Below are positions 35,461 to 46,617 of a stretch of DNA of 64,000 nt, one piece after another. The position numbers and the translations under genes were made by a program. Location: NCBI GenBank assembly GCA_023678885.1, contig CM043009.1, forward strand, positions 15,741,117 through 15,805,116, given 5' to 3'. Under the pieces are notes generated by a model. It did no database searches. It worked only from the letters and a program-made list of their open reading frames with translations, and had not been told where the DNA came from. Source of the DNA: Pogostemon cablin. Its lineage: Eukaryota; Streptophyta; Magnoliopsida; Lamiales; Lamiaceae. Within the stretch, counting starts at the first letter, position 1. Each line of letters begins with the position of its first letter.

Positions 35461-36475
35461 ATTCCTGGTGTTAAGGTGTTCAGTTGTGAGAAGAGAGAGA
35501 ACAGGGAGTCAAGAGAAAAAAACATAAGTGAACTTGAAAAGTTATTCATTTTTTGGTCCGGTTTTTTACTATTTCACTTCAAATTTTGAAGGAGAGTTTG
35601 TAGCTAGATCATGTAATTTTGTAATAGAAATTTTGAATTGTGTATTTTTTCTTAATTAGTGGATTGTTTTATAAACTAGGTCCCGTACGTAATTTTTTAC
35701 CCTCATACCTAAATTAGAAGGATTTTCCACATTAAATTGTTGATGTTTATTCTCGTTAATTTCTCCATATTTATTATTGTCAATTGATAAATTTGAGTGG
35801 AAAGTTTTAATCATGACGTTGATGGATTTTCGTTATTCCAATAATATCTGTATACGTCCATTATTAATCTATTCGTTCGTTTGCCTTTTACGTGTAGATT
35901 AAGAAGTATTATTATTTTATGTGTAGTGAGATGTGTAAATCTCATATTTTAATTGTATTATTGTGACTGAATCCCATGTATTTAAGAGGAAAAATTGATA
36001 GATTAAGAGTGGATAGCCAAGAAAGTAAAATGGATACATTACAGATGACGAAGATAGTATTGTTTATCCTAATGGATAGTCCGCAACAATTTGATCCACA
36101 CCCATTGCCGTATGGAATTTACTTTCCTCAAGCGCATACATCTCACTCGAAACAATTTATTATGACATTATCAAGTCCAATAACATTCTCTTGATCAGTA
36201 AAGTAAATTAATTCTGCATTTAGTAATTTACAATTAACCAAGTGATTAAAATACAGCACGACGACTTAACTGATCATATTTGACACGCTATATAGCTACA
36301 TTAGCACCCACAAAAACTAGACAACATCGAACTCTACCTTTTTTTTTTTGTTTTTGTAAGCAAAAAAAAAAGGTTTATATTATTCAACAGACTCCTATTT
36401 GAAAACAGCTGTCTATCTTCGTATGCAGCTTCTTCACTTCACGTGGGCAGTGGAACACAGAATCCGAACCGTTGA
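35461..36475. other. Intergenic; contains a decayed MITE relative
   Basis: 35858-36035 aligns with the MITE at 38251-38476 in the same orientation (aatctattcgtt..gtttgc, gattaag.agtattattatt, agattaagagtgga) without clear ends. The rest is AT-rich with no supported gene. 36338-36372 has poly-T and poly-A runs. Confidence 0.55.
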
Positions 36476-37063
36476 CTAAGGCAAGTTGTCAGCACCCACA
36501 TGGTTCTTCATTGCAGCTGCATACCGAGTAGTCAACGCCAGTGCAATGCTGGTAACTTGTTTATAATCCACCACTCTTTTGGACACACTGAGCTTCACAC
36601 GTGCACCGATCACGGGACTCGTGAACCCATCGAGACACGTGTTCTCGAAGGTCAGGGCAGCAGCTACCCACGACTGGGCGTTGCTGCCCTCACCAGTATC
36701 AGCCAGCTCCTTCAGGGAGCGGCTGAGCTGGTCGACAGAGTTAGCCATGTTGGACGAGCAGTCCACCACGGCTCGGTACTCTATCGGCTTGAGCTGGCTC
36801 TTCATCCGAGCCATCTTCCAAATGAAGGTGGAGGCGGATTGAGCACGGGATAAGCTGACGGACAAGGCGGCTTGGGCGAGCTGCTTTCGGCTCGTCTAGA
36901 TTGTTTTTGAGTAGGTGAAGAGACACTGGAGGCAGAGAGATGGGTAAAGAGTGGCTTTGCATTCAGCTTTGAGGAAGGTGTCTGTGGCATTAGGGTTTAG
37001 AGTAGCGTAAACTGTGTGGTGAAAATAGAAGAGTAGCATCAAAACGATGCAGTATTGTGACAT
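36476..37063 (-). pseudogene. Pectin methylesterase/invertase inhibitor-like gene with an in-frame stop
   Basis: The family inhibits cell-wall pectin methylesterases or invertases as a secreted four-helix bundle with conserved cysteines. The minus-strand ATG at 37063 gives a signal peptide (MSQYCIVLMLLFYFHHTVYA), then ECKATLYPSLC with the first two conserved Cys. DCSSNM and ENTCLDGF hold the next two, and the frame closes with TAG at 36478-36476. It would be 195 codons, normal for the family, with no introns, also normal. Codon 56 (36898-36896) is TAG, most simply a changed CAG. Everything else is intact, so this is a very young pseudogene, a polymorphism or a sequence error. Restart at the next ATG (36865) would drop the signal peptide and the first Cys pair. 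Confidence 0.85.
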
Positions 37064-37130
37064 TTTTGGGAATTGTTTTATTTAAGTGTGATTTGGGGTG
37101 TGAGGAGATAACCATTAGTTCTGATGATTA

Positions 37131-37138
37131 TTTATATA
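37131..37138 (-). promoter_or_regulatory. TATA box of the inhibitor gene
   Basis: TATATAAA on the minus strand, about 70 bp upstream of the ATG at 37063. This spacing suits a short plant 5' UTR. Confidence 0.6.
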
Positions 37139-37475
37139 GTGGGTCAATTGTAGCATCATTTTACACTAATTTTGTGTGGTTTAAATTATTTTAAATTCCA
37201 CAAGTACATATTATTATTTGTTTTATTGGAGTTGATGTTTGAGAATTCTTTTTTAATGAAAGTTGCCGACCTAAAGAAACAGTAATAATTGAAAAATGTT
37301 AGACTCATTGAAATATTGAAGCCTTGTGTAATTCTCTTCGCCGCGGATTTACTTGGGGACATAGGTTCAACGCCTATAGGTCATCAATTATGTAACAAGT
37401 AATCCAAATTCAACTATACCCAAATTATATAGGCAAGGAATTGTAAAACATTATTTTTTTAATCGGTAAATGTTA

Positions 37476-37740
37476 CTCCCTCTGTTCCTCTGATATGGGT
37501 TCATTTTGCCATTTTGGTTCGTCCCAATATAAAGTGTTCATTTCTTTTTTGGGTTGATGTGACACAACACAATAATATTATTATACTCAACCACTTATAC
37601 ATGGGTCCACACTCAACATTAATACACCTACTCACTACACATTAAAATATTATTTCTCTCATCTCATTATACTTTAAAATATTACACTCCTTAATCCACG
37701 TGCAAAAATCAAACAACACTTATCAAGGGGACGGAGGGAA
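37476..37740. mobile_element. Stowaway-type MITE
   Basis: It begins CTCCCTCTGTTCC after TA and ends GGGGACGGAGGGAA before TA. Its internal sequence matches the other Stowaway copies. Confidence 0.82.
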
Positions 37741-38250
37741 TAGTTATTAATATAATTGGTAAATTAATGTTAGTTGTTAATATAATTAGTACTAGTTAGT
37801 TCACCAAGCATCCATACTTCCTCTTTCTCCAAGCCTCCTTATAACTCTCCCCCTGATTCGTTCTCAATAAGAATCGAATTTGGATCACTCACTTTAGTGA
37901 GTAGCACAGTAATCAAGTGAGTTAGCTATCTAGTTGAATTGTTTTGATATAACACCTATAATTATTATATTTGGATCAGTGGTATATATAAGATTGAGAA
38001 ATGAATTTATATCCTAACTCAACGTAAAAGCTTTAGAGGAAAGGAAGAAATTTATGCCACATGTCAATCATTAAAGATATGACACGTAAGACGTCACACC
38101 GAAAGTGTCACAGAATATTTCACGCCTTCACGGAATAGCTTCCGTAACATGGACAAAGAACAATGTTTAGTATAATTATAATAAAGAGTGACAATATTTT
38201 TAAAAGAAAAATAATATCTTTAAAAAAAGTAATAATTAATTAAAAAAATA
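37741..38250. other. Intergenic, no supported gene
   Basis: AT-rich. 38050-38150 contains words shared with the inverted-repeat element at 33796-33995 (gacacgt, gtcacaccgaaagtgtcaca). Confidence 0.5.
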
Positions 38251-38476
38251 CTCCCTTGGTCCATCCCCAATCTATTCGTTTGCTTTTTGCGCGTGGATTA
38301 AGGAGTATTATTATTTAATGTGTAGTGGGTAGTTGTATTAGTATGATGTGTAGGTCTCATATTTTAATTTTATTAGTGGGTGCGTGGGTCCCATGTGTCT
38401 AAAAATGAAAATAAATAGATTAAGAGTGGACAGTTCAAAATAATAAAATGGATTAATTGACAGTGGATGGAGGAAA
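38251..38476. mobile_element. Stowaway-type MITE, second subfamily
   Basis: It begins CTCCCTTGGTCCATCC after TA and ends GTGGATGGAGGAAA before TA. A decayed relative lies at 35858-36035. Confidence 0.75.
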
Positions 38477-38581
38477 TATAAAATAATATCATCGTTAGAC
38501 GGCCCATCCAAAATTACCCAAATTTTTAAGTGTGTGTAAATATTCATACACCCAAACAATAACCCTCTCACATATTATATA

Positions 38582-38808
38582 CTCCCTCCGTCCCAGACTA
38601 AGAGGGCCATTTTACCATTTTTGTCGTCCCACCCAAAGAGTCTCATTTCCTTTTTTGGACACATGGGACCCACCCACACCCACTAATACAATTAAAACAT
38701 GGGGCTCCCACACCCACTAATACAACTACCCACTACACATTAAATAATAATACTCCTTAATCCACGTGCCCAAAAGCAAATGGGACTCTTAGGTTGGGAC
38801 GGAGGGAG
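38582..38808. mobile_element. Stowaway-type MITE, well preserved
   Basis: CTCCCTCCGTCCCAGACTAAGAG at the left is the inverse of CTCTTAGGTTGGGACGGAGGGAG at the right with few changes. TA lies on both sides. 227 bp. Confidence 0.9.
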
Positions 38809-40784
38809 TAAATAAATAATATATAACATTTTTTGTAATAACTAATTTAAAAATAAATAAATAAAACACACCTAATACTACTCATTTAACTAGTGTCATC
38901 CCTATCTAATGCTACTCCCAAGTTGATTAATATTGCGATCAAGTTTAACAAGAGACAAATGGTGTACCCACCATTAGGGGTTCCACCGTCCCTGTCCTGA
39001 GGATTGGTGGAGGAGGTAAATCGCAAGATGTGCTTCAAGTGACTTATAGAGAGGATTCACTGTTAAACTTGTGGTTATAAGGGGCCAAATTCATGGCAAA
39101 AACAGAATTTGAACCCCATCCTATAGCAACAAGCTCAGTTGGAAGCTCTTGTCGTTATTCTAGGAAATTAAATTTGAACACTTGCAAGCTAGTCAAAAAA
39201 TTTGAAGTAAAATATTTACGTAACTATGCAAAGTAGAAAGTCAATAGGTAGAGTACCAATGCAGTTTTAATGCTGATAAGTACGAAAAAGTAGTCAACGA
39301 AGATAACCATGCATGGACAGCACACCAATTTTATATTTAATTAACACTTGTGCAAGTACATACACGCTGTACGGCTCATTTACTTTTGCAAGTATTATAC
39401 TCACTATGTCTCCTTTATTATTTTGTTATTTTGCTCGTTTATTTTCTTTTTTAGTAAATTTAGATCTCATATCATATAACAGAACTCTAATGCTATCTTT
39501 ATTTTCGGTTTTAAAATTTAGTTTTTTATTTCTAAAATCTACACCCGAATTTTTATAATCTAATATATAAATATCTACAAACTTTTATATATTCTTTCTC
39601 CCCAATTAATATTCATTCTTTACATTTATCACCTCTCTCCTCCCACATATATTAATACACTTTTATACATATGACCACATATTTCCTATATAATGATTTA
39701 AGATAAACTTAAAACAAACCTTGCTAAAATCACAAAAATAAACATAACCTACTAATCACTGATTTTCAAAACCAAACAAACCAAAAACAAACAGAACATA
39801 AGAAGTTGCTACAAAATTACATACTACAATTTATATTATTGTTATTTTACCCCTTTATACCATCTCTTTACTTTAAAAGTAAGCCATCTTTTCCATATTA
39901 ATTACATTTGTTATTTTTACGGTGATTAAAAAATATATTAGTATGTAATAAAATTACAGAAATAAATTTTTAATGTAAAGTGAATTGTTGTATTAGTGTT
40001 ATGTATGAAGCCCATAGAAATATATTAATTGTTTTGGATATATTACATTTAACAAAAAGAAAAATGTAACTATTGAGGTGAAACTCCCAAATTAAATATG
40101 TAACTATTATTGTGGGACGAATAAAATACATACAATCTCATAATCTATTTGTTACATTACCACCCATCTAAGTAATAAAATTGATAGATACGAGTATCAT
40201 TTATTATTTAATTATTTAATACATAATCATTTAATTTTAACACGTATCATCGTGTGCATTAATTTGTGTCAAAGCCTTGCACATAGAACTTTTATAGTAA
40301 ATTGGTGGAGGTGAAGTCGTACTAAAATCGTTTTATTTGGAAATCTTTTTTCTAAATGAATGGCGATAAAATTTGAATTTTTAATTTTTAAGAGATTATA
40401 ATTATAATACACGTACTATATTAAATTATCACCTTATTTAAAAATTTAACTCGATAAAAAGGAACATTATTTAATGTTTAGTTAATTAGTTAACTTTAAT
40501 AGCATTTGATGCATAAAGGAACTTTTGCTAATCATATTAACAAAAAATAATACTTCCTCTATCTAAAAAACTTGTGCACGCTTTTTATTTACACCATCAT
40601 AAAACTTATTGCATTCTTAAAAATGTAACCTCTAATATATTAATAACCTCACAAAACAAAAGAACACTACAAAAATAGAACCTAATTTTAAATTTTAATA
40701 AAAAGTAACTTAAAATTACGTACATCATTTTTTTTAGATGGAGAGGGAGATAGCTAGTTGAACTCTTGAAAATTACTTGATGAG
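38809..40784. other. Intergenic, no supported gene
   Basis: AT-rich throughout. The frame 39313-39558 is low-complexity and hydrophobic, probably chance. 39128-39141 (agctcagttggaag) resembles the A box of a tRNA-derived SINE, but no convincing B box or tail follows. Confidence 0.5.
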
Positions 40785-41204
40785 TGTGTAACAACAAATT
40801 TTGTATTTATGATGAAATAAACACAAATTGAGTACAAAGATAATTTCAGATGGATTTAATTTAGAAGATATGTAAATTGGTTACAATCCCAATCAATCCT
40901 CTTATTCTTCTCTCGAACCAATTTGACTTGACTTTGACTTGTTGACTTGACTTTGACTGGAGTGTGTGTTGACTGTATGTTGACTGCGCTGATTGTGTTG
41001 ACAGCGTGTGTGTTGAGTCGGATCTTCGGATGAAGCTTGTTCGAACTCGGATGTATAGTCTTGACATTGATCCGGAGGCGTCGAGCCTTTGTTCGGATTG
41101 AACATTGACTTGAAGACTTCTTATGAAGAACGCCGTTCAATTTGGTAGAACACTGTTGATTTCACAAAGATTGTTTGATTAGTTTGACTGGAAGAAACGT
41201 CGAA

Positions 41205-41655
41205 TCTGAGGGGCTTAGCACCTTGATCTCAGGTCGAGTGTTGTTTCTGACCAACGTCAGATCGGAGGGGTGTAGAACCTTGATATCTGATCGGAGGTGG
41301 CTAGTTGGAAGAATGCCGGATCAGAGGGGCTTGACACCTTGATCTCTGATTGGAGGCGGATGGCTGGAAGAACGCCGGATCGGAGGGGCTTAGAACCTTG
41401 ATCTCTGATCGGAGGTGATTGGCTGGAAGAACGCCGATCGGAGGGGCTTGACACCTTGATCTCTGATCGCAGGCGGTTGGCTGGAAGAACGCCGGATCGG
41501 AGGGGCTTGACACCTTAATCTCTGATCGAAGACGGTTGGCTAGAAGAACATCGGATCGAAGGGGCTTGGCACCTTGATCTCTGATCGGAGATGGATGGCT
41601 GGAAGAACGCCGAATCGGAGGGGCTTAGCACCTTGATCTCGGATCGCAGGCCGTT
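41205..41655 (-). repeat. 60-bp minisatellite, seven to eight units
   Basis: The words accttgatctctgatcgga and ggaagaacgccggatcggag recur about every 60 bp (ccttgat near 41221, 41277, 41338, 41396, 41454, 41514, 41574, 41632). Units differ by a few bases and small indels. It lies downstream of the TATA box, thus in the transcribed part of the LTR. It is not a CRISPR: units are contiguous, without spacers. Confidence 0.9.
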
Positions 41656-41773
41656 CTTGGCTTGAAGATGCTTGAAGATCTCAAGGGAGCAATGCTCGTG
41701 TTCTTGATCTCTTCAGAAGCGTCTGCGTCTTCAGATGTTTTTAGTGTGTCTGGAATGAATGGAGGAGGGCTCC

Positions 41774-41780
41774 TTATATA
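41774..41780 (-). promoter_or_regulatory. TATA box of the solo LTR
   Basis: TATATAA on the minus strand, followed by GGAGCCCTCC, the usual position just before the LTR transcription start. Confidence 0.6.
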
Positions 41781-42234
41781 GGTGGAGGGTGAGGATTGGG
41801 CCTTTACATCTATAACGTGATTTGATTGGTTGATCCTTGATTTGACCTAATTCTGCGGGCTTGGACTTATTTGACTGGATCTGTCCCAATTATCAATTAT
41901 TCACTAATTTATTTTACTTATTTATTTATTTATTTAAATCCCTTAATAAATAAATAATTAATTGATAATTATTGCATTAATTTGCCACATATTTTCCTTT
42001 ACTAGTTAATAAAATTCAAGTGCTTACCGATTGATTCAGGTTGACATATACAACTACGAGTCTACGAGTTGAAAAACACCATAATTAAGTTAATTAAATA
42101 TTATAGCTCAAGCATAACGCGTGGAATAATTTAATTAACCAAGGTATAGTATATACATTCATATATAATATATTAATATATGTATTAAATAAAACAGTAT
42201 ACTTACATGGACGAAGGTTCGAGTGAGGTCAACA

Positions 42235-42716
42235 TGAGCAGCACCTCGAGAAATTGTTGAGGTGTTGACCCGTGAAGATCTAATTATATATATCCCATAA
42301 TGTTATTGTACATGTTTTGTATTTGTGTGGGTTAAATATAAGCAATACTCACTTCATTCAGATTGCACCTCTTCTTTAAAATATAAAGGAGTGATGCAAA
42401 TTTAAAAGGAACGGATAGAATATAAATTAACAAATGAGATCACCTATTTCATTTTCATATTTCATTTATTAAATTTTTGTCATGCGTCATACTCAATGCT
42501 CAAAATTCACTACATGCGTCAAATGTTTAATGATCATTTATAAAGTATAATTTTTTTATACAGCGAAACACCAATAAAACACTAAATGTGGAATAAGGAA
42601 TTCAATCCGATAAATTAGTGTATGATTTGCAAGACACACTTTGTGCTATACGGATGTAATGCGAGAATATTCTATGCTATCGTGGTTAATTATCACTTTT
42701 ATTTTTTATGTTACTA
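42235..42716. other. Intergenic, no supported gene
   Basis: AT-rich. 42614-42700 resembles 45942-46030 (aattagtgtatgattt.c), so it is probably a dispersed repeat. Confidence 0.45.
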
Positions 42717-42919
42717 CTCCCTCCGTCGCATTAAAAGATCCTCATTTTACTATATGGGACGTCCCACTCAAAGGTCTCCATTTTCCTCTTTTAGTAAAAG
42801 GGCCACATATATGGCCCACTATTAACTACTAATACAACTAACCACTATACATAAAATAATAATATTTCTTAATCCACGTGGAAAAAGTAAATGGGAACCT
42901 ATGAGCGGGACGGAAGAAA
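42717..42919. mobile_element. Stowaway-type MITE
   Basis: CTCCCTCCGTCGCATTAAAAG at the left and GAGCGGGACGGAAGAAA at the right, with TA on both sides. Confidence 0.8.
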
Positions 42920-43120
42920 TATTACTTTTTAATTATACTATAAATTGTTGATTAAATAGTTCAATCCACTATTATTACTTTTTCATATTTTCATTAAAAT
43001 ATTAATACTTTATATTCATATCTCGGAACTCATTCAGTAGACAAGTTATATGTTGTCATAATTTATCATTATAAAATTAATTTTAATCATGTAAAATATT
43101 GTTTAGATTGAATAAATATA

Positions 43121-43335
43121 AGGCAAAGACTTGTGTGAAACAGTCTTACATAAGTTCCTATGTGAGACGAATAAAAAGTGATAACATCATTAATAAAAAG
43201 TGATACTCAATCGATGAAAAGTGATAATAATGCAATGAACTATATATAATATAAATAAAAAATGATAACATTTTATAACAAAGTGATTACATTAGTTACG
43301 AAAGCCTAAAATTTGGTTACACAATACTTGCACTA
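43121..43335. mobile_element. TIR element related to the one at 48919-49190, decayed
   Basis: The left end GGCAAAGACTTGTGTGAAAC and the inverted right end GCAAGTATTGTGTAACC match imperfectly. The body contains repeated aaaaagtgata words, as in the better copy. Confidence 0.6.
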
Positions 43336-43393
43336 AATATAAACGTTGTTGGGTTGTTCCATTAGCGGTAGTAATTTTAAGTGTATAATATAA

Positions 43394-43840
43394 GGGCGTG
43401 CTTGGTTAAATACTTTTACACAAAGGTATGGTAATGGGAATAGAATTTAAAGTTTGGTGAGCAACTATGATTCCAATTAATAGTAATTTGATATCCCCAA
43501 AGTTGGGAATCACCATTCCCCAAGTTTTTGAGTGGTATCACTATCATTCCATTCCATTTGCACCCTTCGTTTTTTTTTTTAATTTTTTTAAAATTATTTT
43601 TATTTTCTAATTTAAATTTTATTTTAAACAAAAATAATTTTTTATTCAATAAATCTTTAAAAAAAAAAGAGCCATGATTTTGATTCCACCCCAAAAATGA
43701 ATCAGACAAAATAAATGACTATGATAGTGATTCCAAATATGAACCAAACACTATACTTATAATGCTCATACTTATTCCCATTCCTCAATACTTTTATTCC
43801 CATTCTTATTCCCATTCCTTAAAACATACCAAACGCCGCC
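43394..43840. mobile_element. Tourist-like MITE, TAA target duplication
   Basis: The ends are GGGCGTGCTTGGTTA and, inverted, GGCGGCGTTTGGTATG. TAA lies at 43391-43393 and 43841-43843. 447 bp with subterminal ccattccc/gggaatgg words. The ORF at 43416-43709 is a by-product. Confidence 0.8.
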
Positions 43841-46612
43841 TAAAAGTATAGGTTAATGTGGATAAAAAATTCAGAAAAGTTAGTTTTTTAAACTTATTTT
43901 TATGGATATAGTTTGATATTTTTCTTAATAAATAAATTATAAAATATATTAGGTGTGTTACATAAGTTAATTTTAAAATTAAATGTAGTGTGATGTTATT
44001 AGAGTTAATTATTTTCACTTTAAAAAGTATGAAGATAGCTATGTAACAAAATAATTGAGGAATATGAATTTATTTATGAGTGGCAAATAAATAATATCTC
44101 ACATGCACATAACAAGAATAAACAGAAAATACTTATTTAGATCGACAAGGTCACGAGTATCCACGTGAACTTAATACAATCAGTAGATACAAGAAGTGAA
44201 AAATGAAAACATAAAAGTTAAAGATTATTAGTGTGAAATTATCACAATCTTTTTAGTTTTGTTTTTCCTTATTTTTTCGTGTGTTGTTATCCAGGATGTT
44301 AAAACATTATCGGCAAAAATATGGTTTTCTGAATGTATAAGGTCAGAAACGGTTATTCATAATTGGTGAAGTGTCTAGATGATATTAAAGCCTCCAGGAT
44401 TGGATTATACAAGGGAGTTGCGTGGGAGTTGGTAGGAGTTAAGATGATAACCACCTCTAATCACCACAACTACTATGAAGATCTATCCACATCTAATTGT
44501 CTATAAATAAGAGATATAGGATCAGATTTATGCAGAGATTAAGAGATTAAAAAGAGCGTGTTCAAAAGATTACTTTTCAGAGAGTTTATCTATCCTGTTT
44601 GTACTGTGAGAGTAAATAGTCGGGAGACTTGTCTCTTCAGTTGGGTGCTTATGACAATCGGGATGATTGTTATAGTATGATAGATTTTCTCTTCTGGTTT
44701 ATCACTTCTTTGAAGTGTGTTTGTTCAAGTTTTCTTGTAAGAGTTAACTTGTATTTGTTCATAAACATGTCAGCGATTATATGTCTTTTGTCCTGAAGGC
44801 CCTACTGGTGAAACACCTACTAGAAAGTTTTGAAAGATCTCTGTGTTAATCTCTTTTTTTAAATTTTCGCTGTGCACTGTTACTATCTTTGTTGGAGCAT
44901 CCTTTGTAACAATGCACACTCCAGTTAGAATTCCACTATGTGCACACGCCAGGTTCTAACAGAAAAGACACTAAATCAAAATAAACTCGGATCAATTTCC
45001 AAACACTAGACTGGAGAAAAAAAATCATTATACATAAACTCTTGAGTAATTGCTCAAATGGCCAAAGAAGAAAATATAAGACACCAACCCATTAAAATAT
45101 TTAATGGGGTGGATCCCTCATAGTTAGTTAAAGCAGCAACATGAACGTAGTGGAAAACCATTATGAAATATAGATATTATATGGTATTTCATACCCCTCA
45201 ATTGGGCCATGACTCAACAACAAAGGATGTGGCTAAAAATATCAAGGCCCATGCAGGTTTGGTCCGGCAGGCATCAAGCCCAAAACACAAAGCAGAAGCC
45301 CACAAGAGGCCTGTGAATGACCCAAATGACTTAGCTGCTGAAGAAAATCTAGCCTTAGGCCACAAGGCTTTCCAACGAAAAAGCCCACCAGGTAGAGGCC
45401 AGGACGGCCCCAGCAGTGGCTCGGCTGGCTTCGATATACGAACAGTCAGCACAACAGAGGCCCGACTGCCCAAAAATATCCGCCCAGAGACCGGGTAGAC
45501 GTGGCAAAATCAAAGGAATGAATGTTTCATATCACACGAGCATCAATCATACAATCAACGTGCTCGTTTATAGATCATCCGCCACATAAAACTAGGGAAC
45601 TAAGCAGCCATGCAATGAAATGAACGAACATAATAAATATTTTTAATTCATAAACTAAAGATTTCATATCCTCAGTACATTTAATAACTAATACTTGTAG
45701 AATTTATGGAATATAGAAAATATCATAGCACAAGAAGAAATTCTTCATTGCAGTAGTTAGAAGGAGTCAGAGGATAGAAGAGAGAATCGGTAATTTTGTT
45801 ATTGAATGTCTGATTGAGAAATTACACGTTAGGCATTATTTATACAAATTATGTAGAAAAGTAATACTATGAAAATGAGCCATGTGGCAACAAAGAAAAT
45901 ATTTTTTAACTACTCATGTGCACAGCAAATGTCTTCAATACTATAAATTAGTGTATGATTTACTGGACGCACGTGCAATACACTAGTAATGTGAGATTAT
46001 TTTACGTTTTTATAATTAATTATTATATTTTTATTAAAAATGATATTAATTTTTTTTAAATGTTAATAACTTTTAATTATATTATAAATCGTTCGTGAAA
46101 TAGTTTTGTAAGCATTAAAATCATTGTCCAATCAAATAGTGATACTTGAATTTTTCTTGATTAAAATACTAATTTTAATTTACTATTTTATTTGGGAATT
46201 TAAATTAATCAATTTCTAAAATAAGTTGGCAAATAATTGATAATTAATTTAAGCCAACAAAGTTAAATGAGGTTTGATGGGTGACACGTGTGAGGTAGGA
46301 AAATCTCAACATTTCTCTTTATGATTGATATTTTCATTTTAGGATATAGATTTCTTTTTAGGGTATAGATTTTGTCTCTCACCTACGTGTTATTCATCTA
46401 ACGATTCGCAACAATAAATGTAACACCAAAATGTAATATAAAATTTAAACCGGTCTGACCAAAGTTAAATAAGTTCAACCAAATTAAATAAGACCCAAGT
46501 CAGATAAGCATGACCAAAGTCCAATCAAATTGAAAGTTTCAAGCCCATAAAATCAGGTCAAATCAAACCCTGACAATAATATATGAATTTGTTGACATAT
46601 TCTCTCAACGAA
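43841..46612. other. Intergenic; possible old LTR and an unassigned ORF
   Basis: 44284-44950 has LTR-like organisation: TG start, a TATA-like run CTATAAATAAG near 44503, then a G/T-rich stretch. I find no partner, primer site or coding region. 45163-45498 (plus) is open for 111 codons and GC-richer than its flanks (HKAFQRKSPPGRGQDGPSSG), but has no recognisable domain. The remainder is AT-rich. Confidence 0.4.
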
Positions 46613-46617
46613 AGCAC

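Larger units (their letters stand above)
40785..42234 (-). mobile_element. Solo LTR of an unassigned LTR retrotransposon
   Basis: The plus-strand ends are TGTGTAAC and GTCAACA. TGAG (ATGAG if the terminal A is shared) lies on both sides, at 40780-40784 and 42234-42238. Minus orientation is inferred from a TATA box (41780-41774) followed by a run leading into a 60-bp repeat array. No primer site, purine tract or coding region adjoins, so it is a solo LTR left by recombination between two LTRs. ORFs at 40856-41140 and 41257-41513 belong to it. Confidence 0.72.

Noticed and set aside
36500..36853. ORFs of 117 and 87 codons on the plus strand
   Set aside because: Antisense shadows of the inhibitor gene, whose minus frame has the family motifs.
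39120..39180. tRNA-derived SINE or tRNA gene
   Set aside because: Only an A-box-like word is present. There is no B box at proper spacing and no cloverleaf that I can draw.
41205..41655. Regular repeats resembling a CRISPR array
   Set aside because: Units are contiguous with no unique spacers, and the context is a plant LTR. It is a minisatellite.
44284..44950. Possible viral-type or LTR promoter region
   Set aside because: A TATA-like run and composition alone are not enough. There is no primer site, partner repeat or coding region, so neither an integrated virus nor a definite LTR can be claimed.
45198..45473. ORF of 91 codons on the minus strand
   Set aside because: Overlaps the plus ORF at 45163-45498 in a GC-richer patch. 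Neither shows a domain, and one or both must be chance.
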